Part shown: one piece after another, positions 1 through 9,254 of the stretch
Layout: every line of letters starts with the position of its first letter
Position numbering within the stretch: position 1 is the first letter of the stretch
NCBI GenBank assembly: GCA_019415525.1
Contig: DXZA01000083.1
Location: 1-64,000, forward strand
Length of the DNA stretch: 64,000 nt
Origin: Tyzzerella sp.
GTDB lineage: Bacteria; Bacillota; Clostridia; Lachnospirales; Anaerotignaceae
Direction of reading: 5' to 3'
The notes under the pieces: model-generated
The model's database searches: none
What the model saw: the letters and a program-made list of their open reading frames with translations, nothing else
Told to the model about the DNA's origin: nothing
Made by a program: the position numbers and the translations under genes

Positions 1-186
1 GATATATATATATTTATTTATGTTATTAATATATACTTAGTGTGCTAAATATTTTTATAATATATAATATGGACAAAAAATGTCCCAAGTAATTGTGTAT
101 ACAGTATATAGCTTTTTTATTTTATTGTGTTAAAATCAATTTATAGATTTTTAATTACTTAAAGAGATTTTGACAGGAGGCACAAA

Positions 187-1212
187 ATGGCACTTAAAAT
201 TGGTATAAACGGTTTTGGAAGAATAGGACGTCTTATATTCAGAATTGCTCTTGAAAGAGGTAATGATATTGAACTTTGTGGTATAAATCTAAGAAATGCT
301 GATATTGAACATATGGTTTATATGATAAAATATGATAGCGTTTTTGGTAGATTTGAAAAAGAAATTAGAGCAGAAGAAGATTATATAATAGTTGATAATA
401 AAAAAATAAGAGTATTTAGTGAAAACGATGCATCTAATATAAAATGGGAAGAATGCCAAGCCGAATATATTATTGAATCAACAGGTGTTTATAATACAAA
501 AGAAAAAGCTGCATTACATATGAAAGGCGGTGCAAAAAAAGTAATAATTACAGCACCAGCAAAAGATGATACACCTACATTTGTAATGGGTGTAAATCAT
601 AAAACATATACTACTGATTTAAATATTGTTTCAAACGCAAGTTGTACAACAAATTGCCTAGCACCACTTGTTAAAGTAATAAATGAAAAGTATGGAATTG
701 AAAAAGGTCTTATGTCTACAATACATGCAGCAACAGCTAAGCAAAAAGCTGTTGATTCAAGAGCAGGCAGAGATTGGAGAACAGGAAGGTCTGTATTTAA
801 TAACATAATACCATCATCAACAGGTGCTGCAAAAGCTTGTGCTGATGTTATACCTGAAATAAAAGGTAAAATGACAGGTATGTCTTTTAGAGTGCCAACT
901 AATGATGTATCAGTTGTTGATTTAACTGTAAAACTTAAAAATAAAACTACATATGAAGAAATATGTAAATCTATAAAAGAAGCTTCTGAAACGAATATGA
1001 AAGGTATTATTTCATATATATCAGATGCTGTTGTTTCATCGGATTTAAAAGGTGATAGTCATACATGTATATTTGATGAACAGGCAGGAATTATGCTTGA
1101 TGATGATTTTGTTAAACTTATAGCTTGGTATGATAATGAGTGGGGATATTCTAATAAGGTTGTTGACCTTGCAGAGTATATGTATCATATTGATATGGGT
1201 AATAATTTGTAA
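187..1212 (+). CDS. gap: Type I glyceraldehyde-3-phosphate dehydrogenase
   Basis: Cytosolic glycolytic enzyme that oxidises glyceraldehyde 3-phosphate to 1,3-bisphosphoglycerate with NAD(P). The 341-aa length fits the family. The N-terminal Rossmann motif GINGFGRIGR is at residues 6-15, the catalytic Cys153 lies in SNASCTTNC, and the partner His180 is in STIHAATAKQ. The C-terminal WYDNEWGYSNKVVDL signature is intact. AGGAGG lies 5-6 bases ahead of the ATG. The gene stands alone, without pgk or tpi beside it, and ends at a strong hairpin. One oddity: the usual Asp after the second strand (GIND) reads GINLRN here, so coenzyme preference should not be assumed. Family assignment is certain. Confidence 0.97.
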   Translation: MALKIGINGFGRIGRLIFRIALERGNDIELCGINLRNADIEHMVYMIKYDSVFGRFEKEIRAEEDYIIVDNKKIRVFSENDASNIKWEECQAEYIIESTGVYNTKEKAALHMKGGAKKVIITAPAKDDTPTFVMGVNHKTYTTDLNIVSNASCTTNCLAPLVKVINEKYGIEKGLMSTIHAATAKQKAVDSRAGRDWRTGRSVFNNIIPSSTGAAKACADVIPEIKGKMTGMSFRVPTNDVSVVDLTVKLKNKTTYEEICKSIKEASETNMKGIISYISDAVVSSDLKGDSHTCIFDEQAGIMLDDDFVKLIAWYDNEWGYSNKVVDLAEYMYHIDMGNNL

Positions 1213-1233
1213 TCTCTTATTCATAAATAAAAT

Positions 1234-1270
1234 AAAAAGAACTGTTTTTTAACAGTTCTTTTTATTTTTT
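1234..1270. terminator. Bidirectional intrinsic terminator between gap and the convergent oxidoreductase
   Basis: AAAAGAACTGTT and AACAGTTCTTTT form a perfect stem around four T residues, with A and T tracts on both flanks. It can serve both converging genes. Confidence 0.88.
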
Positions 1271-2327
1271 ATGAATTAAGTTCATCTAAAAGTTCTTTTA
1301 CAGTAACGATTTTATCTATTCTATAAGCGTTTTCACCACAGAATATAAGTGAATTATCAACATCACCTTTTACAGCACGAACAAGAGCACTTGTTATACA
1401 ATAAGGTGTTTCTTTTGGATTACAATGGTCAAGACAACGATAACATTTTGTTACATTTTCACGTTCTTTTTCTCTAAGTTTTATAAAATCGTTTCTTATG
1501 GCACGACCTGGCATACCAACTGGACTTTTTACAATAACAATATCTTCTTTTTTTGCATTTACATATGCCATTTTATATTTTATGTCAGCATCACATTCTT
1601 CTGTTGCTACAAAACGAGTTGCCATTTGTACACCAGCACAGCCAAGGTTCATGTAATGGTCGATGTCACTTCTGTCATAAACACCACCGGCAAATATTAC
1701 AGGTATACTTTTATTATACTTTTCTTCAAATTCTTTTACATATTCAATTATTTTTACAACTTCATCATCATAGTTTGAAAAATCATTTTTTTCAAGGTCT
1801 TCCGGTGAAAAACCAAGATGACCACCAGCTTTTGGACCTTCTATAACAACAAAGTCAGAAACAGTTTTATATCTTCTGTCCCACATTTTGAAAAGTACTT
1901 TTATTGCTTTTAATGATGAAACAATAGGGGCAAATTTTACATTTGTATCTTTTAAGAGAGCAGGAAGCTCTATAGGAAGACCTGCACCGGATATAATTAT
2001 ATCAGCACCGCCTTCTACACAGCATTTTATATATTCGTCATAACGCTGTGAAGCTCTCATAACATTTACACCTATAATTCCGTTATTTGAAATTCTTTTT
2101 GCTTCTTTTATATGATATTTTAATGCTTCGAAATTAGTTTCAGCAGAATGTTCACCGAAAGATTTTTCGTCTTTATAACCTGGTTGTGCAGCAGAAATTA
2201 TGCCTATTGCACCTTCTTTTGCAACAGCACCGGCAAGAGAAGAAAGGCTTATTCCAACTCCCATACCTCCCTGTATGATAGGAATTTCTGCCTTTAAATC
2301 ACCTATAATTAAAGGTTTAAGTTTCAT
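1269..2327 (-). CDS. FabK/nitronate-monooxygenase-family flavin oxidoreductase with C-terminal Cys cluster
   Basis: A 352-aa FMN-binding TIM-barrel protein of the 2-nitropropane dioxygenase/FabK family. PIIQGGMGVGIS is at the N terminus, EGPKAGGHLG around residue 163-171 marks the phosphate and active-site region, and FAGGV at 212-216 is conserved. After the barrel come Cys295, Cys298, Cys302 and Cys310 in a C-x2-C-x3-C-x7-C arrangement, plus Cys330, which the canonical FabK at 4330 lacks. It is divergent from fabT and its promoter carries a FabT-like operator, which points to lipid metabolism. It could be a second enoyl reductase, a nitronate monooxygenase or an unrelated flavin reductase; the sequence does not decide. 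Confidence 0.85.
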   Translation of the reverse strand: MKLKPLIIGDLKAEIPIIQGGMGVGISLSSLAGAVAKEGAIGIISAAQPGYKDEKSFGEHSAETNFEALKYHIKEAKRISNNGIIGVNVMRASQRYDEYIKCCVEGGADIIISGAGLPIELPALLKDTNVKFAPIVSSLKAIKVLFKMWDRRYKTVSDFVVIEGPKAGGHLGFSPEDLEKNDFSNYDDEVVKIIEYVKEFEEKYNKSIPVIFAGGVYDRSDIDHYMNLGCAGVQMATRFVATEECDADIKYKMAYVNAKKEDIVIVKSPVGMPGRAIRNDFIKLREKERENVTKCYRCLDHCNPKETPYCITSALVRAVKGDVDNSLIFCGENAYRIDKIVTVKELLDELNS

Positions 2328-2349
2328 ATAAATTCATCTCCCCCAAAGT

Positions 2350-2362
2350 TTTGAATATCAAA
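2350..2362. promoter_or_regulatory. FabT-like operator of the oxidoreductase promoter
   Basis: TTTGAATATCAAA is a perfect inverted repeat (TTTGA/TCAAA with a 3-base centre) lying just downstream of the predicted start of the leftward transcript. The same TTTGA-N3-TCAAA pattern recurs at the fabT promoter and resembles FabT sites known from streptococci. FabT is proposed as the binder by inference. Confidence 0.72.
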
Positions 2363-2375
2363 GTTTCATAGCATA

Positions 2376-2404
2376 AATATAATACATATGACACGTAGTG
2401 TCAA
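2376..2404 (-). promoter_or_regulatory. Sigma-A promoter for the FabK-like oxidoreductase
   Basis: On the minus strand TTGACA (2399-2404) and TATATT (2376-2381) are separated by 17 bases, and the FabT-like operator follows immediately. This is a near-consensus promoter. Confidence 0.8.
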
Positions 2405-2478
2405 TAACTATGTTTTGAAACAAGTATATAATTTTGTTGAAATGGCTATATCTTAAGGATTTTGTCAGAAAAAAAGTG

Positions 2479-2507
2479 TTGACTAGGGAAAAAAAATACT
2501 ATATACT
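2479..2507 (+). promoter_or_regulatory. Sigma-A promoter of the fab operon
   Basis: TTGACT (2479-2484) and TATACT (2502-2507) are separated by 17 bases. The first operator repeat begins at the last base of the -10 box, so bound repressor would cover the start site. Confidence 0.85.
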
Positions 2508-2535
2508 TTGATTGTCAAAATATTTGATAACCAAA
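2507..2535. promoter_or_regulatory. Tandem FabT-like operators at the fab promoter
   Basis: TTTGATTGTCAAA (2507-2519) is a perfect TTTGA-N3-TCAAA repeat. It is followed after three bases by TTTGATAACCAAA (2523-2535), which has one mismatch. They overlap the transcription start and leader of fabT, which suggests autoregulation of the whole operon. Confidence 0.75.
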
Positions 2536-2552
2536 TTGTTGTGGAGGAATGT

Positions 2553-3008
2553 ATGGAAGAAACATTAGCTGTTATAAATCAACTCTTAGTTGAAGTTTTT
2601 AATGACATACTTTTAATTGAAGAAAGTGCTTTAAAGTCCGGACAGTTTAATGATGTTTCCGTAACAGAAGTTCATACTGTTGAGGAGATAGGTATGTATG
2701 AACCTAAAAGTATGAGCGAGATTGCAAAAAATCTTAATATAACAGTAGGAACTCTTACTGTTGCAATCAATAATCTTGTTAAAAAAGGTTATTGTGAAAG
2801 ATACAGAAGTGATAATGATAGACGAGTTGTTAAAGTTGGTCTTACAAAAAAAGGTCGTCTTCTTTATAGAGTACATGAAAAATTTCATGCAGATATGGTT
2901 AAAATGGCAATTTCTGATTTAACTACAGAAGAAGATTTAGCACTTAGAAAATCATTATCAAAATTAAACGTATTTTTGAAAGAGAAGTATAACTTAAACT
3001 GTAAATAA
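2553..3008 (+). CDS. fabT: MarR-family fatty acid synthesis repressor FabT
   Basis: A 151-aa winged-helix MarR protein. The recognition helix region reads MSEIAKNLNITVGTLTVAINNLVKKGY, and the wing has the SDNDRRVVKVGLTKKG signature. In Firmicutes with this gene order the first gene is FabT, which represses fab genes with long-chain acyl-ACP as co-repressor. An in-frame TTG at 2508 is possible, but ATG 2553 is preferred because GGAGG sits five bases before it, and the TTG lies inside the operator and transcription start region. It leads the operon and is followed by fabH after 27 bases. Confidence 0.92.
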   Translation: MEETLAVINQLLVEVFNDILLIEESALKSGQFNDVSVTEVHTVEEIGMYEPKSMSEIAKNLNITVGTLTVAINNLVKKGYCERYRSDNDRRVVKVGLTKKGRLLYRVHEKFHADMVKMAISDLTTEEDLALRKSLSKLNVFLKEKYNLNCK

Positions 3009-3035
3009 TATTATTGTGATAAAAAGGAGATAAAT

Positions 3036-4007
3036 ATGTTTTCTTCTAAGATAATGTATACCGGAAGTTATGTTCCGGAAAGAATAGTTACAAATGATGA
3101 ACTTTCAGAAATAGTTGATACAAATGATGAATGGATTTCTTCAAGAACAGGCATAAAAAGACGCCATGTATCAAATGGAGAAAATGCATCTGATTTGGCA
3201 ACAAAAACAGCAGAAAATATTTTGAAAAAGGGAAATATAGACCCTCTCGATATTGAGCTTATTATTGTTGCTACTGTATCATCAGATTTCTCAACTCCTT
3301 CAACAGCTTGCCTTGTACAAGCTAATATAGGAGCAAAAAATGCAGTTGCCTTTGATATTACTGCTGCTTGTTCTGGTTTTGTTTATGCTTTAAGTGTAGC
3401 AGATAAATTTATAAAAACTGGAGCATATAAAAATGTACTTGTTATAGGTACAGAAGTTCTTTCTAAAATTACTGATTGGACAGATAGAACTACTTGTGTA
3501 CTTTTTGGTGACGGTTCTGCCGGAGTTTTACTTGAAAGAAGTGAAAATGGCGGAATTATTGCTGAAGATATTGGAAGTGATGGTGAAAAAGGTATGTCAC
3601 TTACTGCAAGTAATATTGTTCCTTCAAATGCTTTTAATGGTGTTGAAAAAGCACCTCGTTCTTGCATTTCTATGGACGGTAGAGCTATATTCCAGTTTGC
3701 CACAAGAGAAATACCTAAGAGTATTGAAAAAGTAATTGAAAAAACAGGTATTGACAGAAATGAAATTAAATATGTTATACCTCATCAGGCAAACTCAAGA
3801 ATAATAGAAATTATTTCTAGAAAAACAGATATACCTATGGATAAATTTTACATAAACATGGAGAATTACGGTAATACATCTTCTGCAAGTATTCCTATTG
3901 CACTTAATGAAATGGTTGAGGCAGGAATGATTGAAAGAGGAGATAAAATACTTGTTACAGGTTTTGGAGGGGGACTTACTTGGGGTACTCTTCTTATAGA
4001 ATGGTAA
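3036..4007 (+). CDS. fabH: 3-oxoacyl-ACP synthase III (KAS III)
   Basis: Condenses acyl-CoA with malonyl-ACP to start each fatty acid chain. The 323-aa length is normal. The Cys-His-Asn triad is visible as Cys112 in ITAACSGF, His250 in VIPHQAN and Asn280 in NYGNTSS. Near the C terminus GFGGGLTWG is the family signature. GGAG precedes the ATG by seven bases. Second gene of the fab operon, directly after the repressor, as in other fabT-fabH-acpP-fabK clusters. Its alkyl specificity (straight or branched) cannot be read from the sequence. Confidence 0.97.
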   Translation: MFSSKIMYTGSYVPERIVTNDELSEIVDTNDEWISSRTGIKRRHVSNGENASDLATKTAENILKKGNIDPLDIELIIVATVSSDFSTPSTACLVQANIGAKNAVAFDITAACSGFVYALSVADKFIKTGAYKNVLVIGTEVLSKITDWTDRTTCVLFGDGSAGVLLERSENGGIIAEDIGSDGEKGMSLTASNIVPSNAFNGVEKAPRSCISMDGRAIFQFATREIPKSIEKVIEKTGIDRNEIKYVIPHQANSRIIEIISRKTDIPMDKFYINMENYGNTSSASIPIALNEMVEAGMIERGDKILVTGFGGGLTWGTLLIEW

Positions 4008-4069
4008 TGGCAGTGCTTATAATTATTATATAAATTAAAAAATTATTCAATTTTTAGGAGGATTTTAAA

Positions 4070-4297
4070 ATGGTATTTGAAAAAATTAGAGAAATTATTG
4101 CAGAACAGACAGGTAAAGATGTAGAAGAAATCACAATGGAAACAAGCGTTAAAGAAGACCTTGATGCTGATTCATTAGACCTTTTCCAGATTATCAATGA
4201 CATTGAAGATGAATTTGATGTTAAAATTGAAGATGCTGAAGCTATCAAAACAGTTGCTGATGCTGTAAACTTTGTTGAAGAAAATATGGAGAAATAA
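4070..4297 (+). CDS. acpP: Acyl carrier protein
   Basis: A 75-aa acidic four-helix carrier protein holding the growing acyl chain on a 4'-phosphopantetheine arm. The attachment site is Ser35 in DADSLDLFQ. Expected length and charge; no insertions. A perfect AGGAGG precedes the ATG. Lies between fabH and fabK, so it is clearly the fatty acid carrier and not a secondary-metabolism ACP. Confidence 0.97.
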   Translation: MVFEKIREIIAEQTGKDVEEITMETSVKEDLDADSLDLFQIINDIEDEFDVKIEDAEAIKTVADAVNFVEENMEK

Positions 4298-4329
4298 TTT
4301 TCTACTTAGTAGGATAAGGGTGAAAAAAG

Positions 4330-5271
4330 ATGTACACAGATATTTGTGAAATGCTTGGGATAAAATATCCTATATTTCAGGGGGCTATGGCTTGGATTTC
4401 TGATGCTGAACTCGTTTCTGCTGTATCAAATGCAGGAGGTCTTGGAGTTTTAGCAACAGGTCATCTTGATGGTGAAGGCTGTCGTGCTGAAATAAGAAAA
4501 GTAAAAGAAAAAACAGATAAACCTTTTGCTGTAAACGTTATGCTTTTATCAGCATTCGTTGACGATATTGTAAAGGTTATATGTGAAGAAAAAGTTCCTG
4601 TTGTTACAACAGGTGCAGGTTCTCCACTTAAATATATGGCACAGTTTAAAGAAGCAGGTGTAAAAGTTATTCCTGTTGTTCCTTCTGTTGCTATGGCTAA
4701 AAAATTCGTTAAAGATGGTGCTGACGCTGTTATTGCTGAAGGTACAGAATCTGGCGGACATGTAGGTAAAACAACAACAATGGCTCTTGTGCCACAGGTT
4801 GTTGATGCTGTTGATGTTCCTGTTATTGCTGCCGGTGGTATTGCTGACGGTAGAGGAATGGCTGCAGCAACTATGCTTGGTGCTTCAGGCTTCCAGCTTG
4901 GAACACGTTTCCTTGTAGCTAAAGAATGTACTGTACATGAAAAATATAAGGAAAAAATATTAAAAGCAAAAGATATTGATACAACTACAACAGGTCAGTC
5001 AACAGGACACCCTGTTAGAGTTTTAAGAAATAAGCTTGCAAGAGCTTTTGAGGCTCTTGAAAAAAATAATGCTTCTCAGGAAGAGCTTGATGCTCTTGGC
5101 AGAGGTGCATTAAGAAGAGCTGTTAAAGAAGGAGATGTTGACAATGGTTCTGTTATGTCAGGACAGATTGCAGGTCTTGTTTCTAAAGAACAAACAGCTA
5201 AAGAAATGATTGAAGAAATGTATAATGAATACAAAGAAATTATGGAAAAAGCTTCATCATTAATAAGATAA
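4330..5271 (+). CDS. fabK: Enoyl-ACP reductase II (FMN-dependent)
   Basis: Catalyses the last reduction of the elongation cycle. The 313-aa FMN TIM-barrel has the FabK motifs IFQGAMAWISD near the N terminus, ESGGHVGKTTTMALVPQVVD around the active-site His144, and IAAGGIADGRG. No FabI or FabL gene is visible in the cluster, so FabK is probably the enoyl reductase of the operon. An 88-base gap to fabD contains an imperfect hairpin (about 5288-5317). FabK-dependent organisms resist triclosan; that is family knowledge and was not tested here. Confidence 0.95.
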   Translation: MYTDICEMLGIKYPIFQGAMAWISDAELVSAVSNAGGLGVLATGHLDGEGCRAEIRKVKEKTDKPFAVNVMLLSAFVDDIVKVICEEKVPVVTTGAGSPLKYMAQFKEAGVKVIPVVPSVAMAKKFVKDGADAVIAEGTESGGHVGKTTTMALVPQVVDAVDVPVIAAGGIADGRGMAAATMLGASGFQLGTRFLVAKECTVHEKYKEKILKAKDIDTTTTGQSTGHPVRVLRNKLARAFEALEKNNASQEELDALGRGALRRAVKEGDVDNGSVMSGQIAGLVSKEQTAKEMIEEMYNEYKEIMEKASSLIR

Positions 5272-5362
5272 TTTTTTAGTATAAAAACGGTACGCAGACA
5301 GTTATGTTTGCGTTCCGCTTTGTTATATTAAGGGAAATAAAAGAGTAAATAGGTGGTAGAAT

Positions 5363-6292
5363 ATGAAAACAGTTTTTATGTTCAGCGGACAGGGAGCCCA
5401 GTATATGGGTATGGGTAAAGAATTATACGAAAATTTTGATTGTGCAAAAGAAATATTTGACAGAGCAGATAAAGCACTTGGTTTTTCTATAAAAGATATG
5501 TGCTTTGAAAATGAAGAAGAATTAAATAAAACAGAAAATACACAGCCAGCTATACTTACAGTTAGTATTGCTGCTTTAAAAGTACTTGAAGAAAAAGGTA
5601 TAAAAGCTGATTATGTTGCAGGTTTAAGCCTTGGTGAATATTCAGCTCACGTTGCAAGTGGTTCTATGAATTTTGATGAGGCTGTTGCTCTCGTTAAAAA
5701 AAGAGGTAAATATATGACAGAAGCAGTTCCTTTTGGTGTTGGTGGTATGTATGCCATAATGGGACTTGAAAGAGATGTAGTTTTGGAATGCTGTAAAGAA
5801 GCATCTGATATTGGATATGTTGCACCAGCAAATTATAATGCTCCAGGACAGATTGTTATTGCAGGTATTGCAGAGGCTGTTGAAAAAGCAGCTGCTATTG
5901 CTAAAGAAAAAGGTGCAAAGCTTACTGTTAAACTTAATGTAAGTGGACCTTTCCATACAGAGCTTTTAAAACCAGCGTCAGAAAAACTTGCAAAAGAGCT
6001 TGAAAATATAAATATTGGGAACATGGAAGTACCTGTAATTACAAATGTTACAGGAAATATTATTGAAAATAATGAGGATATTGCTCCTCTTTTAATAAAA
6101 CAGGTTATGAGTCCTGTAAAATGGGAAGATACAATAAAAACTCTTTCAGAACTTGGTGTTGATACATTTATAGAAATAGGACCAGGAAAAGCTTTAAGCG
6201 GTTTTGTTAAGAGAACACTTAAAGGTGTTACAATACTTAATGTTGAGGATATGAAATCCCTTGAAAAAACATTAGCAAAACTTAATGGTTAA
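5363..6292 (+). CDS. fabD: Malonyl-CoA:ACP transacylase
   Basis: Transfers malonyl from CoA to ACP. The 309-aa protein has the oxyanion motif MFSGQGAQYMGMG, nucleophile Ser89 in the GLSLGEYSAH elbow, and catalytic His198 in SGPFHTELL. GIEIGPGK-type C-terminal features appear as EIGPGKALSGFVKR. AGGTGG lies ten bases ahead of the ATG. Typical length and position in the operon. Confidence 0.97.
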   Translation: MKTVFMFSGQGAQYMGMGKELYENFDCAKEIFDRADKALGFSIKDMCFENEEELNKTENTQPAILTVSIAALKVLEEKGIKADYVAGLSLGEYSAHVASGSMNFDEAVALVKKRGKYMTEAVPFGVGGMYAIMGLERDVVLECCKEASDIGYVAPANYNAPGQIVIAGIAEAVEKAAAIAKEKGAKLTVKLNVSGPFHTELLKPASEKLAKELENINIGNMEVPVITNVTGNIIENNEDIAPLLIKQVMSPVKWEDTIKTLSELGVDTFIEIGPGKALSGFVKRTLKGVTILNVEDMKSLEKTLAKLNG

Positions 6293-6313
6293 TTTTTAAA
6301 GGAGAAATAATTT

Positions 6314-7045
6314 ATGCTTAAAAATAAAACAGTTATCGTGACAGGTGCTGCTAAAGGTATAGGTAGAGCTATTGCTTTACGTTTTGCAAAAGAAGGCTGT
6401 AACATTGTTTTAAATTATAGAAGTAATGTTTCAGATGAACTTATAGAAGAAATTAAAAGCTATGGTGTTGAATGCCTTCCTTTTAAAGCCGATGTAAGTG
6501 TATACAGCGAAGCTGAAACACTTATAAAAGAAAGTAAAAAACATTTCGGTTCAGTTGACGTTCTTGTAAATAATGCAGGTATTACGAGAGATATGTTACT
6601 TATGAGAATGTCAGAAGATGAATTTGACTCAGTTATAAATACAAATCTTAAAGGTACATTTAATACAATAAGACACGTGTCATCTGTTATGCTTAAACAG
6701 AAAAGTGGTGCAATAATCAATCTTTCATCAGTTGTTGGACTTATGGGTAATATAGGTCAGGCTAACTATGCTGCATCAAAAGCAGGTGTTATTGGTCTTA
6801 CAAAATCAACTGCAAGAGAACTTGCAGCAAGAGGAATAACATGTAATGCTATTGCTCCAGGTTTTATAGAAACAGATATGACTGCTGTTCTTAAAGATGA
6901 TGTTAAAGAAGCAATGCTTAATACAATACCTCTTAAAAAATTCGGTCAGGCAGAAGATGTTGCAGAAGCTGCTGTATTCCTTGCTAAAAACAGATATATC
7001 ACAGGTCAGGTACTTAACGTAGACGGCGGAATGGTAATGAACTGA
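6314..7045 (+). CDS. fabG: 3-oxoacyl-ACP reductase
   Basis: NADPH-dependent reduction of 3-oxoacyl-ACP. The 243-aa classical short-chain dehydrogenase has the TGAAKGIG cofactor loop at residues 10-17, NNAG at 86-89, and catalytic Ser139, Tyr152 and Lys156 (YAASK). The C-terminal ITGQVLNVDGGMVM is standard. GGAG precedes the ATG by ten bases. Twenty-one bases separate it from fabD, consistent with one transcript. Confidence 0.97.
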   Translation: MLKNKTVIVTGAAKGIGRAIALRFAKEGCNIVLNYRSNVSDELIEEIKSYGVECLPFKADVSVYSEAETLIKESKKHFGSVDVLVNNAGITRDMLLMRMSEDEFDSVINTNLKGTFNTIRHVSSVMLKQKSGAIINLSSVVGLMGNIGQANYAASKAGVIGLTKSTARELAARGITCNAIAPGFIETDMTAVLKDDVKEAMLNTIPLKKFGQAEDVAEAAVFLAKNRYITGQVLNVDGGMVMN

Positions 7046-7067
7046 GAGAGGATGGTAAAATAATTTT

Positions 7068-8309
7068 ATGAGTAGAAGAGTAGTTATTACAGGTATGGGA
7101 GCAGTTACGCCTGTTGGAAATAATGTAAATGATTTTTGGTCTAATATTAAAAATGGTGTAAGTGGTATTGATTTTATAAAAAGTTTTGATACTACTGATT
7201 TTAAAGTTAAAATCGCTGCTGAAGTAAAAGACTTTGATGCAACACAGTATGTTCAGAAAAAAGAACTTAAAAGAAATGATATGGTTTCAATATATGGTAT
7301 TGCAGCAGCAACACAGGCTATTGAAGACTCAGGTCTTAATCTTGATGAAATAAATAAAGAACGCTTAGGTGTTATTGTTGGTTCTGGTATTGGTGGTATG
7401 GTTACAATACAGGAACAGGTTGGAAAACTTTATGAAAAAGGACCTTCAAAAGTTTCTCCTCTTTTCATTCCTATGGCAATAAGTAATATGGTTGCTGGAA
7501 ATATTGCAATTAAATTTGGTGCACAGGGTATTTGTGAAAATGTTGTTACTGCTTGTGCTTCAGGTACAAACTGTATTGGTGATGCTTTTAGAAGTATTAA
7601 ACATGGATATTCTGATATAATTATTGCCGGTGGTTCTGAAGCTGCAATTTCACAGATTGGTGTTGCAGGATTTACAAACCTTACTGCACTTTCAACAAAT
7701 CCAGACCCTAAAAAGGCTTGTAGACCTTTTGATAAAAACAGAGATGGTTTTGTTATGGGTGATGGTTCTGGTATTGTTATACTTGAAGAACTTGAACATG
7801 CACTTAAAAGAGGTGCTAAAATTTATGGTGAGGTTGTTGGATATGGTGCAACAGGTGATGCATACCATATGACTGCTCCTTCTCCAGACGGAAGTGGTGC
7901 AGGTAGAGCTATGAAACTTGCTATGGAAGAAGCAGGAATAACTCCTTCTGATGTTTCATATATAAATGCACACGGAACAAGTACACCTGCAAATGAAACT
8001 TCTGAAATTAAAGCTATTAACTATGCACTTGGTGATGTAACTCCTAATGTTCCTGTTAGCTCAACAAAATCTATGACAGGTCACCTTCTTGGTGCTGCCG
8101 GTGCAATAGAAGCTATCGTTTGTGTTAAAGCACTTGAAGAAGGCTTTGTTCCACCTACATTAAATGTTGATGAAAAAGATGAAAACTGTAATTTTGACTG
8201 TGTTCCATACGTTGGAAGAAGTGCAGATTTAAAATATGCTTTATCAAATTCTCTTGGATTTGGCGGACATAATGCTGTTCTCTGCTTCAAGAAATGGGAG
8301 GGTAAATAA
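7068..8309 (+). CDS. fabF: 3-oxoacyl-ACP synthase II
   Basis: Elongating condensing enzyme. The 413-aa length fits. The Cys-His-His triad is Cys163 in TACASGTNC, His302 in [10 protein letters not shown] and His339 in [20 protein letters not shown] closes the fold. Its stop codon overlaps the start of accB by one base (TAATG), indicating translational coupling between chain elongation and malonyl-CoA supply genes. Confidence 0.97.
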   Translation: MSRRVVITGMGAVTPVGNNVNDFWSNIKNGVSGIDFIKSFDTTDFKVKIAAEVKDFDATQYVQKKELKRNDMVSIYGIAAATQAIEDSGLNLDEINKERLGVIVGSGIGGMVTIQEQVGKLYEKGPSKVSPLFIPMAISNMVAGNIAIKFGAQGICENVVTACASGTNCIGDAFRSIKHGYSDIIIAGGSEAAISQIGVAGFTNLTALSTNPDPKKACRPFDKNRDGFVMGDGSGIVILEELEHALKRGAKIYGEVVGYGATGDAYHMTAPSPDGSGAGRAMKLAMEEAGITPSDVSYINAHGTSTPANETSEIKAINYALGDVTPNVPVSSTKSMTGHLLGAAGAIEAIVCVKALEEGFVPPTLNVDEKDENCNFDCVPYVGRSADLKYALSNSLGFGGHNAVLCFKKWEGK

Positions 8310-8791
8310 TGACTTATAATGATATTAAAGAGCTTATAAATATAATAGATAATTCAAAACTTACAAATTTTGAGTTGTCTATAGACAATGTTAGTGTTAA
8401 AATGAGTAAAAACGGTAAAGAGTTTGCACCAATGGCAGAAGTACCTGTTATGCCTGCTCCTGTTGCAACACCTGTTTCTGTACCTGTACAGACACCTGTT
8501 GTTGCTCCTGTTGAAGCAGAAGAAGTTGTTACAGAAGAAAAACCTAAAGAAATAAGTGGTAATATTGTAAAATCACCTATTGTAGGTACATTCTATTCAA
8601 GTACAAGTCCAGGAAAACCTCCTATTGTTTCAAAAGGTGATAAAGTTTCAAAAGGTGATGTGCTTTGTATAGTTGAGGCTATGAAAGTTATGAATGAAAT
8701 AACAAGCGACTTTGACGGCGAAGTTTTAGATATTTTAGTTGAAAATGGTCAGCTTGTTGAATTTGGTGAGCCTCTTTTCGTTATAGGTTAA
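8309..8791 (+). CDS. accB: Biotin carboxyl carrier protein of acetyl-CoA carboxylase
   Basis: Carries the biotin arm of acetyl-CoA carboxylase. The 160-aa protein has a short helical N terminus, a Pro/Val/Ala-rich flexible linker at about residues 41-75, and a biotinyl domain with Lys126 in the EAMKVMNE motif. The start overlaps the fabF stop. Followed 13 bases later by fabZ, which splits accB from accC; this interleaving is typical of Firmicute fab clusters. Confidence 0.96.
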   Translation: MTYNDIKELINIIDNSKLTNFELSIDNVSVKMSKNGKEFAPMAEVPVMPAPVATPVSVPVQTPVVAPVEAEEVVTEEKPKEISGNIVKSPIVGTFYSSTSPGKPPIVSKGDKVSKGDVLCIVEAMKVMNEITSDFDGEVLDILVENGQLVEFGEPLFVIG

Positions 8792-8804
8792 GGAGAAATA
8801 TATT

Positions 8805-9227
8805 ATGATGGATATAAATGAAATTATGAAAGTTATACCTCACAGATACCCATTTCTTCTTGTAGATAGAATTGATGAGATTGTTGAGGGTGAAAAAGTT
8901 GTTGCAACAAAAAATGTTACAATGAATGAGCCTTTCTTTCAGGGACATTTTCCACAGCTTCCTGTAATGCCTGGTGTTCTTATAATAGAAGCTATGGCAC
9001 AGGCTGGTGCTGTTGCTGTTCTTTCAAAAGAAGAGTTTAAAGGGAAAATTGCTTTCCTTGCTGCTGTTGATAAGGCTAAATTCAGAAAAAATGTAGTACC
9101 AGGTGATACACTTCGTCTTGAAGTTGAACTTTTAAAACTTAAAAAGAATGCCGGTGTTGCAAAAGGTGTTGCTTATGTTGGAGATAAAAAAGCCGCAGAA
9201 GCTGAAATTACATTTATGATTGGATAA
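8805..9227 (+). CDS. fabZ: 3-hydroxyacyl-ACP dehydratase
   Basis: Hot-dog fold dehydratase of 140 aa. The [10 protein letters not shown] motif and catalytic His48 ([12 protein letters not shown]) with Glu62 (IEAMAQ) are present. There are two adjacent ATG codons; GGAG lies 9 bases before the first and 12 before the second, so either may be used. Single copy in the cluster and no FabA-like gene, so unsaturated fatty acid formation must involve another gene elsewhere or none. Confidence 0.96.
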   Translation: MMDINEIMKVIPHRYPFLLVDRIDEIVEGEKVVATKNVTMNEPFFQGHFPQLPVMPGVLIIEAMAQAGAVAVLSKEEFKGKIAFLAAVDKAKFRKNVVPGDTLRLEVELLKLKKNAGVAKGVAYVGDKKAAEAEITFMIG

Positions 9228-9254
9228 TTTCCAAAAATTTTTGGAGGTGTTTTT

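Noticed and set aside
1..186. A riboswitch or structured leader ahead of gap
   Set aside because: The region is AT-rich with no conserved RNA element; only weak promoter-like hexamers are visible.
5288..5317. Hairpin between fabK and fabD as a terminator
   Set aside because: It has a mismatch and no T-run, and the fab genes continue in one direction, so it is at most a processing or stability element.
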